Shown one piece after another: positions 1 to 7,233 of a stretch of DNA of 64,000 nucleotides. The notes below the pieces were generated by a model, which was not told the origin of the DNA, ran no database searches, and saw only the letters and a list, made by a program, of their open reading frames with translations. Origin of the DNA: Planctomycetota bacterium (GTDB lineage Bacteria; Planctomycetota; SZUA-567; H5-PLA8). The stretch is from NCBI GenBank assembly GCA_016200135.1, contig JACQFI010000035.1, positions 1 to 64,000 of the forward strand. Reading direction: 5' to 3'. Position 1 is the stretch's first letter. Every line of letters starts with the position of its first letter. The position numbers were made by a program, and so were the translations under genes.

Positions 1-107
1 ACCCGTACGGTGGCGTCTTCACCGGGCTGGCAGTGCTGAGCCTCGAGCTGCCGTACCGCTACCTGCCGATGTTCCTCGAAGGCGGCGCGGGGCGGGAAGG
101 GAAGTGA
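1..107 (+). CDS. C-terminal fragment, probable terpene-cyclase-repeat protein
   Basis: Only the last 34 codons lie in the window, read in the frame that starts at base 3 and ends at a TGA at 105-107. The fragment contains GVFTGLAVLSLE followed by YRYLP. This resembles the last repeat of prenyltransferase/squalene-cyclase-repeat proteins common in planctomycetes, in which an alanine/leucine-rich helix is followed by a Y-R-Y/F-L-P element. The fragment is too short to prove the family. Codon use matches the flanking genes. The rest of the gene lies left of the window. Confidence 0.4.
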   Translation, partial: PYGGVFTGLAVLSLELPYRYLPMFLEGGAGREGK

Positions 108-125
108 ACGACGATAAAACGTAAT

Positions 126-186
126 GCGTAAAACGTAATAACGGCAAAAATACGCGGCCGTATCTGGTGTACATTACGTTTTACGC
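126..186. repeat. Perfect 14-bp inverted repeat
   Basis: The arm at 126-139 (GCGTAAAACGTAAT) is the exact reverse complement of 173-186, with a 33-nt spacer. The right arm overlaps the first three bases of the heptamer array. No T-run follows either arm, so a simple intrinsic terminator is unlikely. It may be a REP-like element or part of a dispersed repeat. Confidence 0.7.
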
Positions 187-232
187 TCTTCGCTCTTCGC
201 TCTTCGCTCTTCGCTCTTCGCTCCACGCTCCA
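184..232. repeat. Tandem heptamer array, 7 copies
   Basis: Five perfect copies of CGCTCTT (184-218) are followed by two copies of the variant CGCTCCA (219-232) and then decaying related sequence. The unit has a period of 7, so it would shift frame if translated, and it lies between genes. Tracts like this usually change copy number by slippage. Confidence 0.85.
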
Positions 233-307
233 CGCCACGCTCGCGTCCTCTGCGGTGAATACCCGCCGTTCCTTTCCGAGTGCCATGCGATCGGCTATAG
301 TGTCCGC

Positions 308-979
308 ATGAGCGCGCGCCGCAGGTCCGATCTCTATCCCGTCTTTCTCGATCTGCATGGCCTGCCGGTGCTGGTGGTGGGCGGCGGCGCGGTCGCACAG
401 CGCAAAGTGCTCGGACTGCGGCGCTCGGGCGCGCGGATCACCATCGTCTCCAAGCGCTTCACGCCGGAGCTCGCGCGCATGCAAGAGATCCGGCGCGTGC
501 GGCGTGGCTTTCGCGAGTCCGACCTGCGCGAGGCGTGCCTGGTCTTCGCGGCGACGGACGACCCAGGGCTGAACGCGCGCATTGCCGCGCTGGCGCTCGA
601 ACGCGCGGTCTGGACGAACGTGGCCGCGCCGCCGGACGCCGGGAACCTGTGGGTGCCCGCGAGCTTTCGGCGTGGTAGTCTATGCGTGGCGATCTCGACG
701 GGCGGGGCCTCGGCCGCGGCGGCCAAGGCGCTGCGCCGGGAACTCGAGCGCACGCTCGCTTCATCCTGGGCCGATTTTTTAGGGCTCCTGGAAGCGCGGC
801 GCGGGCGGGTGGTGGCCACCGTTTCCGATCCGCGCCGCCGGCGCCGCCTGCTCAAGGAACTCGGCCGCGCCGACTGGGCCGTGCGTATTCGGCGGAAGGG
901 TGCGGCCTCCGTCGCGCGTGCGATGGACCGCCTCATCGAGCGCGCGCGCAACGGCCGCGGAACAAAAAGGAGACGGTGA
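308..979 (+). CDS. sirC: Precorrin-2 dehydrogenase / sirohydrochlorin ferrochelatase-type protein (SirC/Met8 family)
   Basis: The 223-residue protein should oxidise precorrin-2 to sirohydrochlorin with NAD+, the second step of siroheme synthesis. An N-terminal Rossmann fold is shown by VVGGGAVAQRK at residues 19-29. It is followed by family signatures FAATDD, NLWVPA and ISTGGASAA. The length fits a stand-alone CysG N-terminal module without the CobA methyltransferase domain. The start at 308 places the usual YPVFLDL segment close to the N-terminus; the reading frame is open further upstream, but only through repeat sequence. The chelatase sirB lies at 5518 and hemA two genes downstream, so tetrapyrrole genes cluster here. 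The basic C-terminal tail has no obvious function. Confidence 0.85.
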   Translation: MSARRRSDLYPVFLDLHGLPVLVVGGGAVAQRKVLGLRRSGARITIVSKRFTPELARMQEIRRVRRGFRESDLREACLVFAATDDPGLNARIAALALERAVWTNVAAPPDAGNLWVPASFRRGSLCVAISTGGASAAAAKALRRELERTLASSWADFLGLLEARRGRVVATVSDPRRRRRLLKELGRADWAVRIRRKGAASVARAMDRLIERARNGRGTKRRR

Positions 980-1018
980 CGGCGCGGAGCGCGTGAGGCA
1001 TCGTCCCGGCCGCAAGCC

Positions 1019-1915
1019 ATGGCTGCACAGCACTTCTTCCTCTTATCCGCGCTGGCATACGCCGTGGGCGCGGGCGTTGCGTTGGGCGGCCTGCGCTGGA
1101 GTTCCCTGCGCGAAGGCCCCTGGCAGCATCTCGCGGTGATCGCGGCGGTCCTGCTCCAGACGATTGGGATCGGGGTCCACTGCGCGAACAGTTCGACGCA
1201 CTTCTTCACCAGTGCGGCGGAGACCCTATGGCTCTTCTCCTGGGCGCTGGGCATCGGGTATCTCGCGCTGCTGGCGGGCCTGGGCATGCGCTCGCTGGGC
1301 GCGCTGATCCTGCCGATTGCTGCGGCGCTGCTGGCGGCCTCGCACTTCACGACGCAGCCCGGCGAGCCTCCGGCCGCGGCGGCGGCCGCGCACCCGTTGC
1401 TTCCGGTCCACATCCTGAGTGCCTTTATGGGTTACGGCCTCTTTCTCACCGCCTGCGCGGCAAGCGTGCTGTACCTGGAAGAGCACCGGCTGCTGAAGCG
1501 CAAGATGTTCGGAGTGCTCTTCCGCAGCCTGCCCAGTTTGCAGAAGCTCGACCGCGCGGCGCTGCTCTGCACGTGGGCCGGGTTCGCGCTCTTCACGCTG
1601 GCCGTGGGCACGGGCGCGTTCCTCGCCAAGCACTACGGCGGCGGCGAGACGTGGTACCTCGAACCGAAGATCCTGGCGACGCAGGCCACGTGGCTGGTCT
1701 TTCTGGTGCTGTTGGTGGGCCGGCTGAGCGGGCGGCTGGTCGGCCGGGCTTCGGCCAAGACGGTGCTGTTCGGCGCGGTGCTGGTGGTTGCAACGTTCCT
1801 GCTCGCGCATCCGTTCCGGGAGGCCGCTCCGCGCCAAGGCGCGGCCTCAGCGCCGGCGGATGCGCGCGGCGCGCGCACGAGCGTAGAGGCGCCTGAGCTC
1901 GGGTGCCGCTCATGA
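1019..1915 (+). CDS. Cytochrome c assembly protein, CcsA/HemX-like
   Basis: This 298-residue integral membrane protein has about eight hydrophobic segments and the cytochrome c assembly (CcmC/CcsA) pattern, including HCANSSTHFF, ETLWLFSWALG and a C-terminal TWLVFLVLLVG segment. The family handles or exports heme during cytochrome c maturation. Related HemX proteins encoded beside hemA influence glutamyl-tRNA reductase levels. Here the stop codon overlaps the hemA start by 4 nt, which fits the HemX arrangement and implies translational coupling. Sequence alone does not separate a CcsA-type synthetase subunit from a HemX-type regulator. No ccsB/resB partner is in the window. Confidence 0.8.
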   Translation: MAAQHFFLLSALAYAVGAGVALGGLRWSSLREGPWQHLAVIAAVLLQTIGIGVHCANSSTHFFTSAAETLWLFSWALGIGYLALLAGLGMRSLGALILPIAAALLAASHFTTQPGEPPAAAAAAHPLLPVHILSAFMGYGLFLTACAASVLYLEEHRLLKRKMFGVLFRSLPSLQKLDRAALLCTWAGFALFTLAVGTGAFLAKHYGGGETWYLEPKILATQATWLVFLVLLVGRLSGRLVGRASAKTVLFGAVLVVATFLLAHPFREAAPRQGAASAPADARGARTSVEAPELGCRS

Positions 1916-3306
1916 GCGCCGCACCTGCGTTCCTCCTGGTGGGCCTGTCCCACAAGACAGCGCACGTGGCGCTGCGCGAGCGGCTCGCGTTCCGCGTGGA
2001 AGATATCCCGCACGCGCTCGGGCAGCTCACGGGGCCGGCCGGGTTCCACGAGGCCGCGATTCTCTCGACCTGCAATCGCGTGGAGATCTACGCGGCGGGC
2101 GGCGCCGCGGCGGACGCGTCCGGCTTGCGGAAGTTCCTCGCCTCGTTCCACGGGGTGAACGAGGCCGAGTTCGCGGGCGCGCTGTACGAGCGGCGCGGCG
2201 CGGAGGCCGTGGAACACCTGTTCGAAGTCGCGGCCTCGCTGGATTCGCAGATTTTGGGCGAGACGGAGATTCTGGGCCAGGCGCGCGAGGCCTACCGCAT
2301 CGCGGCGGAGGCGGGCGCCGCGGGCCCGGTGCTGCGGCAGATCTTCGAGCGCTCGTTCTTCCTGGCGAAAGAGTTGCGCGGCGAGGGCGGACTCAGCGGC
2401 GTGCAGGCGTCGGTCAGTTCGGCGGCGGTGGAACTGGCCGAAAAGATCTTCGAGGACCTGCGTGGCGCGCGCGCGCTGGTGCTGGGCACGGGCGAGATGG
2501 CGCAGGGCATCGTGCGCTCGCTGCGCGCCGCGGGCGTGAGCGACCTGGTCGTGGCCAGCCGGACGCTGGAACGCGCGGAGGCCTTCGCCAAGGCCGAAGG
2601 CGGGCGCTGCGCGCCGTTCGAGAAACTGCCCGAGCATCTCGCCCAAGCCGACATCGTGCTGGTCTCCACGGCCGCGCCGCACTACATCCTGACGGCGGAG
2701 CACGTCGAGCGCGCCCAGCACGCGCGGCACGGCAAGCCGCTTTTCATCATCGATATCTCGGTGCCGCGCAACGTGGAGCCGGAAGCGAACAAGCGCACGG
2801 ACACGTTCCTGTACGACATTGACGACCTGGAAGCCGTCGCCGGCGAAGGCCGCGAGCAGCGCGAGAAGATTGCCGGAAGCTGGCGTCCGAAACTGGTGGA
2901 AGAGGCGCGCTCGATCCTGAACGAGCTCGCGGAGCCGCTGCCCGGCGAGACCGCGCGGATGCTGGTCGCGCATGTGAGCGAGATGCGGCGGGCCGAAATC
3001 GAGGCGCTGTGTTCTGCCGGAATCGGCGACGCGGAGGCCATGGAGCGGATCGAGCGCGCCTTCGACCGCTTCCAGTCCAAGCTGCTTCACGGCGCACTTG
3101 CGACCTTAAAGGAGTCCGCCCGGGACGGCGACGGCGCGACGGCCGCGCAGTGGGTGGCGCGGCTCTTCCGTCTGCACGCGCCGCAACCCGAAGGCGCGGT
3201 GAAGCCGGACGCCGCGTCCAGCCCGCCTGCGCCTGCGTCCAAAGAGGACTTGAAGGAGAAATCGCGCGAGCCGGCCGGAGCAAAAGCCGATTCAAAAGAG
3301 TCTTGA
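1912..3306 (+). CDS. hemA: Glutamyl-tRNA reductase
   Basis: HemA reduces glutamyl-tRNA(Glu) to glutamate-1-semialdehyde with NADPH, the committed step of C5-pathway tetrapyrrole synthesis. The 464-residue protein shows the N-terminal GLSHKTA motif, the STCNRVE motif whose cysteine forms the thioester intermediate, the ILGETEILGQ segment, an NADPH-binding VLGTGEMAQ motif, and the C-terminal dimerisation helices. The start was set at the ATG at 1912 because it overlaps the upstream stop as ATGA and begins just before the conserved motif; a GTG at 1903 is in frame. The last roughly 40 residues (from about residue 425) form a Pro/Ala/Lys-rich tail beyond the usual end of the dimerisation domain, probably a disordered extension. 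Confidence 0.95.
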   Translation: MSAAPAFLLVGLSHKTAHVALRERLAFRVEDIPHALGQLTGPAGFHEAAILSTCNRVEIYAAGGAAADASGLRKFLASFHGVNEAEFAGALYERRGAEAVEHLFEVAASLDSQILGETEILGQAREAYRIAAEAGAAGPVLRQIFERSFFLAKELRGEGGLSGVQASVSSAAVELAEKIFEDLRGARALVLGTGEMAQGIVRSLRAAGVSDLVVASRTLERAEAFAKAEGGRCAPFEKLPEHLAQADIVLVSTAAPHYILTAEHVERAQHARHGKPLFIIDISVPRNVEPEANKRTDTFLYDIDDLEAVAGEGREQREKIAGSWRPKLVEEARSILNELAEPLPGETARMLVAHVSEMRRAEIEALCSAGIGDAEAMERIERAFDRFQSKLLHGALATLKESARDGDGATAAQWVARLFRLHAPQPEGAVKPDAASSPPAPASKEDLKEKSREPAGAKADSKES

Positions 3307-3326
3307 AGGAACACAAGGAGCATATT

Positions 3327-3425
3327 ATGAGTATTATACGTATGGCCTGCCGGCACCTGCGAAGCGTTTCGCGGCCCGAACCTCGTGAGGCAACGGAACT
3401 TCCGGTATGCACCGCAGGCTCCTGA
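3327..3425 (+). CDS. Possible 32-residue leader peptide
   Basis: This short frame has a strong Shine-Dalgarno AAGGAG at 3315-3320, six bases before the ATG, and ends 19 nt inside the start of the following STAS gene. That gene has no comparable ribosome site of its own. The layout suggests an upstream peptide whose translation could couple to the STAS gene. The peptide (MSIIRMACRHL at its start) resembles nothing I know. It could also be a chance frame. Confidence 0.3.
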   Translation: MSIIRMACRHLRSVSRPEPREATELPVCTAGS

Positions 3426-4135
3426 TTATCACCAAAGACCCCGAGTTCGACGACCGCGGCGAAGTGGTGCTGGGGCAGTGCGAGCCGTTCACTTCCGGCT
3501 GGAAACTGGTCCTCGTCAACGCCGACCGCACCCAAGAACCCCTCCTAAGCGGCACCTACACCGACCTGCGCAAGATCCAAGAGACGTGCTCCTCCATCGA
3601 GGACCCCGATAAAGTACGCAAACGCGTGGGCGAGATGCGCGCGCTGATCAACTCGTCGGTCACCGAGACGGTCGCGGTGGAGTTCGACGAGGAAGAACCG
3701 GGGCCTTCGGGTTCGACTAAGATTCTCGACCCGACGCAGACCGACTTCATGCCCGCGATCCCCGAGAAGATGACCGAGACCAGCGGCGACGGGTTCTTCG
3801 AATTGAAGAAGCAGCAGGGCGTGATCGTGGCGCTGGTGGCCGACCCCGACCGCGCGAGCGACGTTGCGCTGCTGAACCAGCATCTCAAGAAGCTCATCGA
3901 GCAGAAGCCGAAAGCCATCGTCCTGGACATGGGCCGCGTGCAGAACCTCGCCAGCCGCGCCATGCAGGAACTGTGCATCTTCCGCGACCAGTGCGTGAGC
4001 GAGAACGTCCGCTTCGGCATCTGCAACCTCCGCAAGGGCGTGCAGAAGCTGATCGAGAACCTGGGCCACGAGAACCCGCCTTCGGTCTACGCCACGCCCG
4101 AGGCCGCCTTGGCCGAACTGGTCGAGACCAAGTAG
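3407..4135 (+). CDS. STAS-domain protein (anti-anti-sigma-like)
   Basis: The C-terminal part (roughly residues 130-240) has the STAS fold pattern. A beta strand VIVALV is followed by an alternating helix/strand region, then AIVLDMGRVQNLASRAMQEL, which corresponds to the strand-loop-helix of SpoIIAA-like proteins. The usual D-S/T-S phosphoacceptor motif reads NLAS here, with Ser in the expected place but not a canonical motif. Residues 1-110 form an unfamiliar N-terminal region with acidic segments. A role in partner switching or protein scaffolding is possible. No anti-sigma kinase is adjacent. The start follows from overlap with the short upstream frame and is not backed by a strong ribosome site. 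Confidence 0.7.
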   Translation: MHRRLLIITKDPEFDDRGEVVLGQCEPFTSGWKLVLVNADRTQEPLLSGTYTDLRKIQETCSSIEDPDKVRKRVGEMRALINSSVTETVAVEFDEEEPGPSGSTKILDPTQTDFMPAIPEKMTETSGDGFFELKKQQGVIVALVADPDRASDVALLNQHLKKLIEQKPKAIVLDMGRVQNLASRAMQELCIFRDQCVSENVRFGICNLRKGVQKLIENLGHENPPSVYATPEAALAELVETK

Positions 4136-4151
4136 CAACGCGCCGCTGTCC

Positions 4152-4180
4152 TTGACCCGAGCCCGGTTCGCCAGTAAATC
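4152..4180 (+). promoter_or_regulatory. Predicted sigma-70 promoter of rpsT
   Basis: A -35 hexamer TTGACC (4152-4157), a 17-bp spacer and a -10 hexamer TAAATC (4175-4180) lie about 95 nt upstream of rpsT. The leader that would follow contains a 6-bp stem with arms at 4225-4230 and 4240-4245. This is a match by eye, not tested. Confidence 0.5.
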
Positions 4181-4274
4181 AGGGAACTTTCCGGGCCTCC
4201 GCGAGAGGCGCGACACCCGGTAACGGCCGCGCATACGCAGCGGCCCTTGAGAAAGAGAAGAGGAAGAGGAAGAC

Positions 4275-4553
4275 ATGGGTCATTCGTTAAGCGCCGACAA
4301 GCGCGAACGCCAGAACGTGGTGCGGGCGCTCCACAATAAGCTCAACCGGAGCACGCTCAAGAAGGAACTCAAGACCTTCGACAAGGTTCTGAAAGAAAAG
4401 CCGGCCGACGCCCAGACGGCGCTCTCCAAGGTTTGGAGCGCGCTCGACCGGGCGGCCCGCAAGAACGCCATCCCCAAGGCGCGCGCCGACCGCAAGAAGG
4501 CCCGCCTGGCCTTGGCCGTGGAGCGGTTGAAGACGGCGAGCAAATCGGCTTAA
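4275..4553 (+). CDS. rpsT: 30S ribosomal protein S20
   Basis: The 92-residue basic helical protein has the S20 layout: an N-terminal helix beginning ADKRERQNVVRALHNK that contacts 16S rRNA, a long middle helix, and the C-terminal signature KNAIPKARADRKKARLA. S20 binds 16S rRNA early in 30S assembly. The length is typical (85-95 residues). A purine-rich ribosome site lies just before the ATG. The gene looks monocistronic, with its own promoter and an intrinsic terminator 42 nt after the stop. Confidence 0.95.
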   Translation: MGHSLSADKRERQNVVRALHNKLNRSTLKKELKTFDKVLKEKPADAQTALSKVWSALDRAARKNAIPKARADRKKARLALAVERLKTASKSA

Positions 4554-4594
4554 CGCCCGCAGCGCCGCTGGGAACCTTGTGCCGGGAACGAGTC

Positions 4595-4624
4595 GGGGTA
4601 GACAGCGATGTCTGCCCCTTTTTT
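4595..4624 (+). terminator. Intrinsic terminator after rpsT
   Basis: A 10-bp stem (4595-4604 with 4609-4618, one G-T pair) with a GCGA tetraloop is followed by six T residues at 4619-4624. Confidence 0.85.
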
Positions 4625-4654
4625 ATTGTTGCGGCTGATTGGCGGCGGTGAACC

Positions 4655-5032
4655 ATGCATCCGATTCGCGTCGAACGCCTCGACCATCTGACCGTCAACG
4701 TTACCGACGTGGAGCGCGCCAAGCGTTTCTACGCCGAGGTGCTGGGCCTAAAAGAGGTCCCGCGCCCGGCCTCGTTCGTCTTTCCCGGGGCCTGGTACGA
4801 TGCCGGTCCGACGCTGATCCATCTCGTCTGGCGCAAGGAAGCCGACCCGCTCTCGAGCCGCCACCTGGCGCTCTGGCTGAGCGACGTCCACGCGGCCGCC
4901 AAGTATTTTGAAGGGCAAGGCCAGGATGTGAAGTGGGACCAGACCAAGATCCCGGGCGTGGACCGCTTCTTTATCCGCGATCCGGACGGGAACCTGATCG
5001 AGCTCCAGGGAAGCGACGGGACTGCTGGTTGA
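4655..5032 (+). CDS. VOC-superfamily (glyoxalase-like) protein
   Basis: The 125-residue single-module protein has the vicinal-oxygen-chelate pattern of two beta-alpha-beta-beta-beta units. The first begins LDHLTVNVTDVERAKRFYAEVLGL and the second ends FIRDPDGNLIELQ, with the expected His and Glu metal ligands. Members include glyoxalase I, dioxygenases and fosfomycin-resistance enzymes. Nothing here identifies the substrate, and no neighbour suggests a pathway. It begins 30 nt after the rpsT terminator. Confidence 0.8.
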   Translation: MHPIRVERLDHLTVNVTDVERAKRFYAEVLGLKEVPRPASFVFPGAWYDAGPTLIHLVWRKEADPLSSRHLALWLSDVHAAAKYFEGQGQDVKWDQTKIPGVDRFFIRDPDGNLIELQGSDGTAG

Positions 5033-5517
5033 CTGGTTCACCGCTAAAAAGCCAGCCAACCAAAAAAAGTGGCGCGGGATCGCAAGAGTCCGCACGCGAA
5101 CTCTGGAAATCCGCACGCCACCGGGCACCCTGCGCGCTCCGCCACTCTACGCTCTCAGCGGCCAAGCCGCTCTCAACGTACGCTGACGCTCCGCGCACTC
5201 TGCACGCTCGCGGCGCGCCAGGCTTCTCACCCAAATGGAGGGAAGTACGGCGCGCGAGAACGCTGAATCGGTGCGTGTCTTGGAGCCTGGGCCCGGCTGG
5301 CACCGGGGGCTGCGGATGTACGGCTGCCGCCAAGTACCAGCGGGCCCAAGAGATTGAGAACCGTCCAACACACGTCCTTCAAAGATATGAACGAACGAAG
5401 CGCTTGGTTCCTTCATTCGTTCGCTTCAGCATATCATATGCACATGAACGAATGCTAATATCCCGAGGTAAGACTTGCGCTTATTTTGAGTTAGAAGGCT
5501 GCGAAAGGAGCTTTTTG
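5033..5517. other. 485-nt non-coding gap between convergent genes
   Basis: I find no credible gene here. The region contains an imperfect 10-bp inverted repeat (5027-5036 with 5052-5061), a stretch of degenerate ACGCTC-like repeats around 5120-5215 that recalls the array at 184-232, a perfect AGCGGC/GCCGCT hairpin at 5157-5171, and an AT-rich palindrome cluster at 5389-5453. A long plus-strand frame that spans the gap has no protein-like features. Confidence 0.6.
5389..5453. repeat. AT-rich cluster of palindromes
   Basis: A 12-bp inverted repeat with one mismatch (5389-5400 with 5411-5422) built from GAACGAA is followed by GCATAT-C-ATATGC (5429-5441, perfect) and another GAACGAA at 5446-5452. 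It sits downstream of both flanking genes, so it may be a transcription end region or a remnant of a mobile repeat. Confidence 0.6.
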
Positions 5518-5880
5518 CTAGAGAAGCCCCGCGCGCTCCAGGACCACGTCGCCGATCTTCTCGTGCAATCCAAGCGGCTGCGTACAGCGCCACTTCACGC
5601 CGGGAAACTTGCCCGCGGCCTCCGCGGCCATGGCCGGGATGTCCTTCGCGGCATGGCGGCCGGGCGAGAGCATGTACGGATGGACGACGACCTCGGTCGC
5701 GCCGTCTTTGACGCACGCCTCGAAGCCCTGCGCGATGCAGGGTTCCGCCAGTTCCATGTGAGCAATATGGACGATCAGGTCCGCGCGCTTCTGGCGCAGG
5801 ATCGTGGCGACGTCTTCGAGCATGCGGTTGGCTTCGTCGCGCTTGGAGCCGTGATCGACAATGAGCAGGGCAGTGGACAT
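5518..5880 (-). CDS. sirB: Sirohydrochlorin chelatase (CbiX/SirB short form)
   Basis: The 120-residue protein begins with the family motif LLIVDHGSKRDEANRM, in which the His is a metal-insertion residue, and carries VHPYMLSPGRHAAKDIP, which contains the second conserved His. It should insert Fe2+ (or Co2+) into sirohydrochlorin, completing siroheme made by sirC at 308-979. The short length is that of single-domain CbiXS/SirB proteins that work as dimers. It lies 53 nt downstream of frr on the same strand. Iron and cobalt specificity cannot be told apart from sequence. Confidence 0.85.
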   Translation of the reverse strand: MSTALLIVDHGSKRDEANRMLEDVATILRQKRADLIVHIAHMELAEPCIAQGFEACVKDGATEVVVHPYMLSPGRHAAKDIPAMAAEAAGKFPGVKWRCTQPLGLHEKIGDVVLERAGLL

Positions 5881-5891
5881 GATTTCTATTT

Positions 5892-5921
5892 AACCACAGA
5901 GAACACGGAGCGCACAGAGAA
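5892..5921. repeat. CACAGAG-type dispersed repeat
   Basis: The short gap between frr and sirB holds three related units, CCACAGAGA, ACACGGAGC and GCACAGAGA. This phrase closely matches a short repeat I know from intergenic regions of many uncultured and environmental bacterial genomes. Its function is unknown. Confidence 0.5.
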
Positions 5922-5933
5922 CTTCCCGGTGGC

Positions 5934-6500
5934 CTACACCGTCATGATTTCCTTCGACTTCTTTTCGAACGCGGTGTCGAGTTGGCCTTCGTACTGCTTG
6001 ACGAGGGCTTGAACGTCGTCCTTCCCCTTGGCGAGGGCGTCCTCGCTCACGCCGGCTTTGCCCTTGTTTTCTTCGATATGCTTGAGCGCGTCCTTGCGTT
6101 CGTTGCGCAGGGAGATCTTGTGCTGCTCGAGGCGTTCCTTGATGGCTTTGACGGTCTGCTTGCGGCGTTCTTCGGACATGGCGGGGAAGGCGCAGCGGAG
6201 GATCTTGCCGTCGTTCGTGGGCGTGATGCCGATGTCCGCGGCCGAGATGGCCTTCTCGATCTCCTTCAGCGTCTTCGGATCGAAAGGCTTGATGATGATC
6301 ATGCTCGCGTCCTGCCGCGAGATCACCGCGACGGACTTGAGCGGCACGATGCCGCCATAGGCGGGGATATCGACGTGGACGCGGTCGAAGACTTCCACCG
6401 AAGCCTGGCCCGTGCGCACGCCTTTAAGAAAGCCGTCGTAATCGGCGCAGGTCTTGATCATCTTGTCTTCGGCTTCGAGCAACGCTTCGTCGATATCCAT
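5934..6500 (-). CDS. frr: Ribosome recycling factor
   Basis: RRF splits post-termination 70S ribosomes together with EF-G. The 188-residue protein matches the family length and shows the hinge region VHVDIPAYGG, the central IIKPFDPKTLKEIEKAI segment, NDGKILRCAFPAMSEERRKQ, and the long C-terminal helix. Two usual motifs differ: GRAxPxLLD reads GQASVEVFD, and NIRRD reads NERKD. The start at 6500 is preceded by TTGGAGAACGATT, a good ribosome site, and gives the expected N-terminus; an in-frame ATG 15 codons upstream is less likely. Confidence 0.93.
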   Translation of the reverse strand: MDIDEALLEAEDKMIKTCADYDGFLKGVRTGQASVEVFDRVHVDIPAYGGIVPLKSVAVISRQDASMIIIKPFDPKTLKEIEKAISAADIGITPTNDGKILRCAFPAMSEERRKQTVKAIKERLEQHKISLRNERKDALKHIEENKGKAGVSEDALAKGKDDVQALVKQYEGQLDTAFEKKSKEIMTV

Positions 6501-6573
6501 AATCGTTCTCCAAGAGAAACCCGCGAGCGGGTGAGAAAGCTGCATCTATCCGTAGCGGCAGCGGGGGTGAAAA

Positions 6574-6978
6574 TCAAGAAGAGGGGCGGCGCGGAGGCTT
6601 AGCATTCTCGCGGAGAAAGGCTGTAATCGCCGCCTTATCCGCCTGACCTTGTGCAACCTTGAGGACGAGTTTCTCAAATTCGTCCTCATCCGCAGCAAGC
6701 TCGATGCCGTTTATGACCAGAAAGACAATTGCAGCGACTGCGCCGACGCGCTTATTGCCGTCGATGAACGGGTGATTTTGGACGAGATGGAACAGATACG
6801 CTGCGGCCATCGCGAACGGAAATTCATGCAGGAATTGCCCTCCGAAGGATGCCTGCGGCATGGCTACGGCGGACTGGAGAAGGTTCATGTCGCGAATGCC
6901 GGAGCTACCGCCGTACCGTTCGATCTGGTCCCGGTGTATCTCCAGAATTTCCGTGAGTTCGAGAAAGACCGGTGGCAT
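6574..6978 (-). CDS. doc: Doc-family toxin (Fic fold)
   Basis: The 134-residue protein carries the Fic/Doc active-site motif HPFIDGNKR, with the invariant His, acidic and Asn-Lys-Arg residues. Upstream YGGSSGIRDMNLLQSAVAMPQ is typical of Doc. Doc toxins phosphorylate EF-Tu and stop translation. The ATG at 6978 lies 4 nt after the stop of the antitoxin gene, so the two are co-translated; an upstream in-frame start would overlap the antitoxin. The C-terminal tail is proline/arginine-rich. The active site appears intact. Confidence 0.9.
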   Translation of the reverse strand: MPPVFLELTEILEIHRDQIERYGGSSGIRDMNLLQSAVAMPQASFGGQFLHEFPFAMAAAYLFHLVQNHPFIDGNKRVGAVAAIVFLVINGIELAADEDEFEKLVLKVAQGQADKAAITAFLRENAKPPRRPSS

Positions 6979-6982
6979 GCGG

Positions 6983-7207
6983 TCACGCGAGGCGCTTGAG
7001 CATGCGGCCAAATCGCTTGTTGGCTCCGGCGAGCGCTTTCTTGAAGAGTTTGTTCCGTTTCTCGTCCCGAACCGGCGAGACGATCAGGACTTTGCCGTCG
7101 GTGTTGATCTCCAACGGCGTTGCCGCGTCGATGTTGAGCAAGTCCAGTACGCTCCGGTCGATCACCAGGGCAAGACTGTTGCCGTGCTTGGTCAAGGTCT
7201 TGGTCAT
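6983..7207 (-). CDS. AbrB/MazE-type antitoxin
   Basis: The 74-residue protein begins MTKTLTKHGNSLALVIDRSVLDLL, the swapped-hairpin AbrB pattern with G-N-S followed by a hydrophobic strand. GKVLIVSPVR completes the fold, and a Lys/Arg-rich C-terminal tail probably binds the toxin. It should neutralise the Doc toxin encoded 4 nt downstream and repress the operon. Doc toxins are classically paired with Phd, so this AbrB-like partner is a variant pairing. An AGGAGG ribosome site precedes the start, and a palindromic operator lies just upstream. Confidence 0.85.
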   Translation of the reverse strand: MTKTLTKHGNSLALVIDRSVLDLLNIDAATPLEINTDGKVLIVSPVRDEKRNKLFKKALAGANKRFGRMLKRLA

Positions 7208-7233
7208 GGGCTGGCCTCCTGTTACCACAACGG

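Larger units (their letters stand above)
108..307. other. Intergenic region with inverted and tandem repeats
   Basis: About 200 nt separate the left-edge gene from sirC. The region is AT-richer than the surrounding coding sequence. It holds a perfect 14-bp inverted repeat and, directly after it, a tandem heptamer array, both listed separately. I see no convincing coding region in it. Confidence 0.6.

Noticed and set aside
184..232. CRISPR array
   Set aside because: The units are 7-bp tandem repeats without spacers.
5027..5068. Inverted repeat with a following A-run considered as a terminator of the VOC gene
   Set aside because: The A-run is on the wrong side for the plus strand, and on the minus strand the T-run lies before the hairpin, not after it.
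5157..5171. Short GC hairpin considered as a terminator
   Set aside because: No T-run follows on either strand.
4933..6012. Plus-strand frame that covers the gap and the sirB gene
   Set aside because: It crosses repeat-rich non-coding DNA and runs antisense to sirB; the translated product is low in conserved features.
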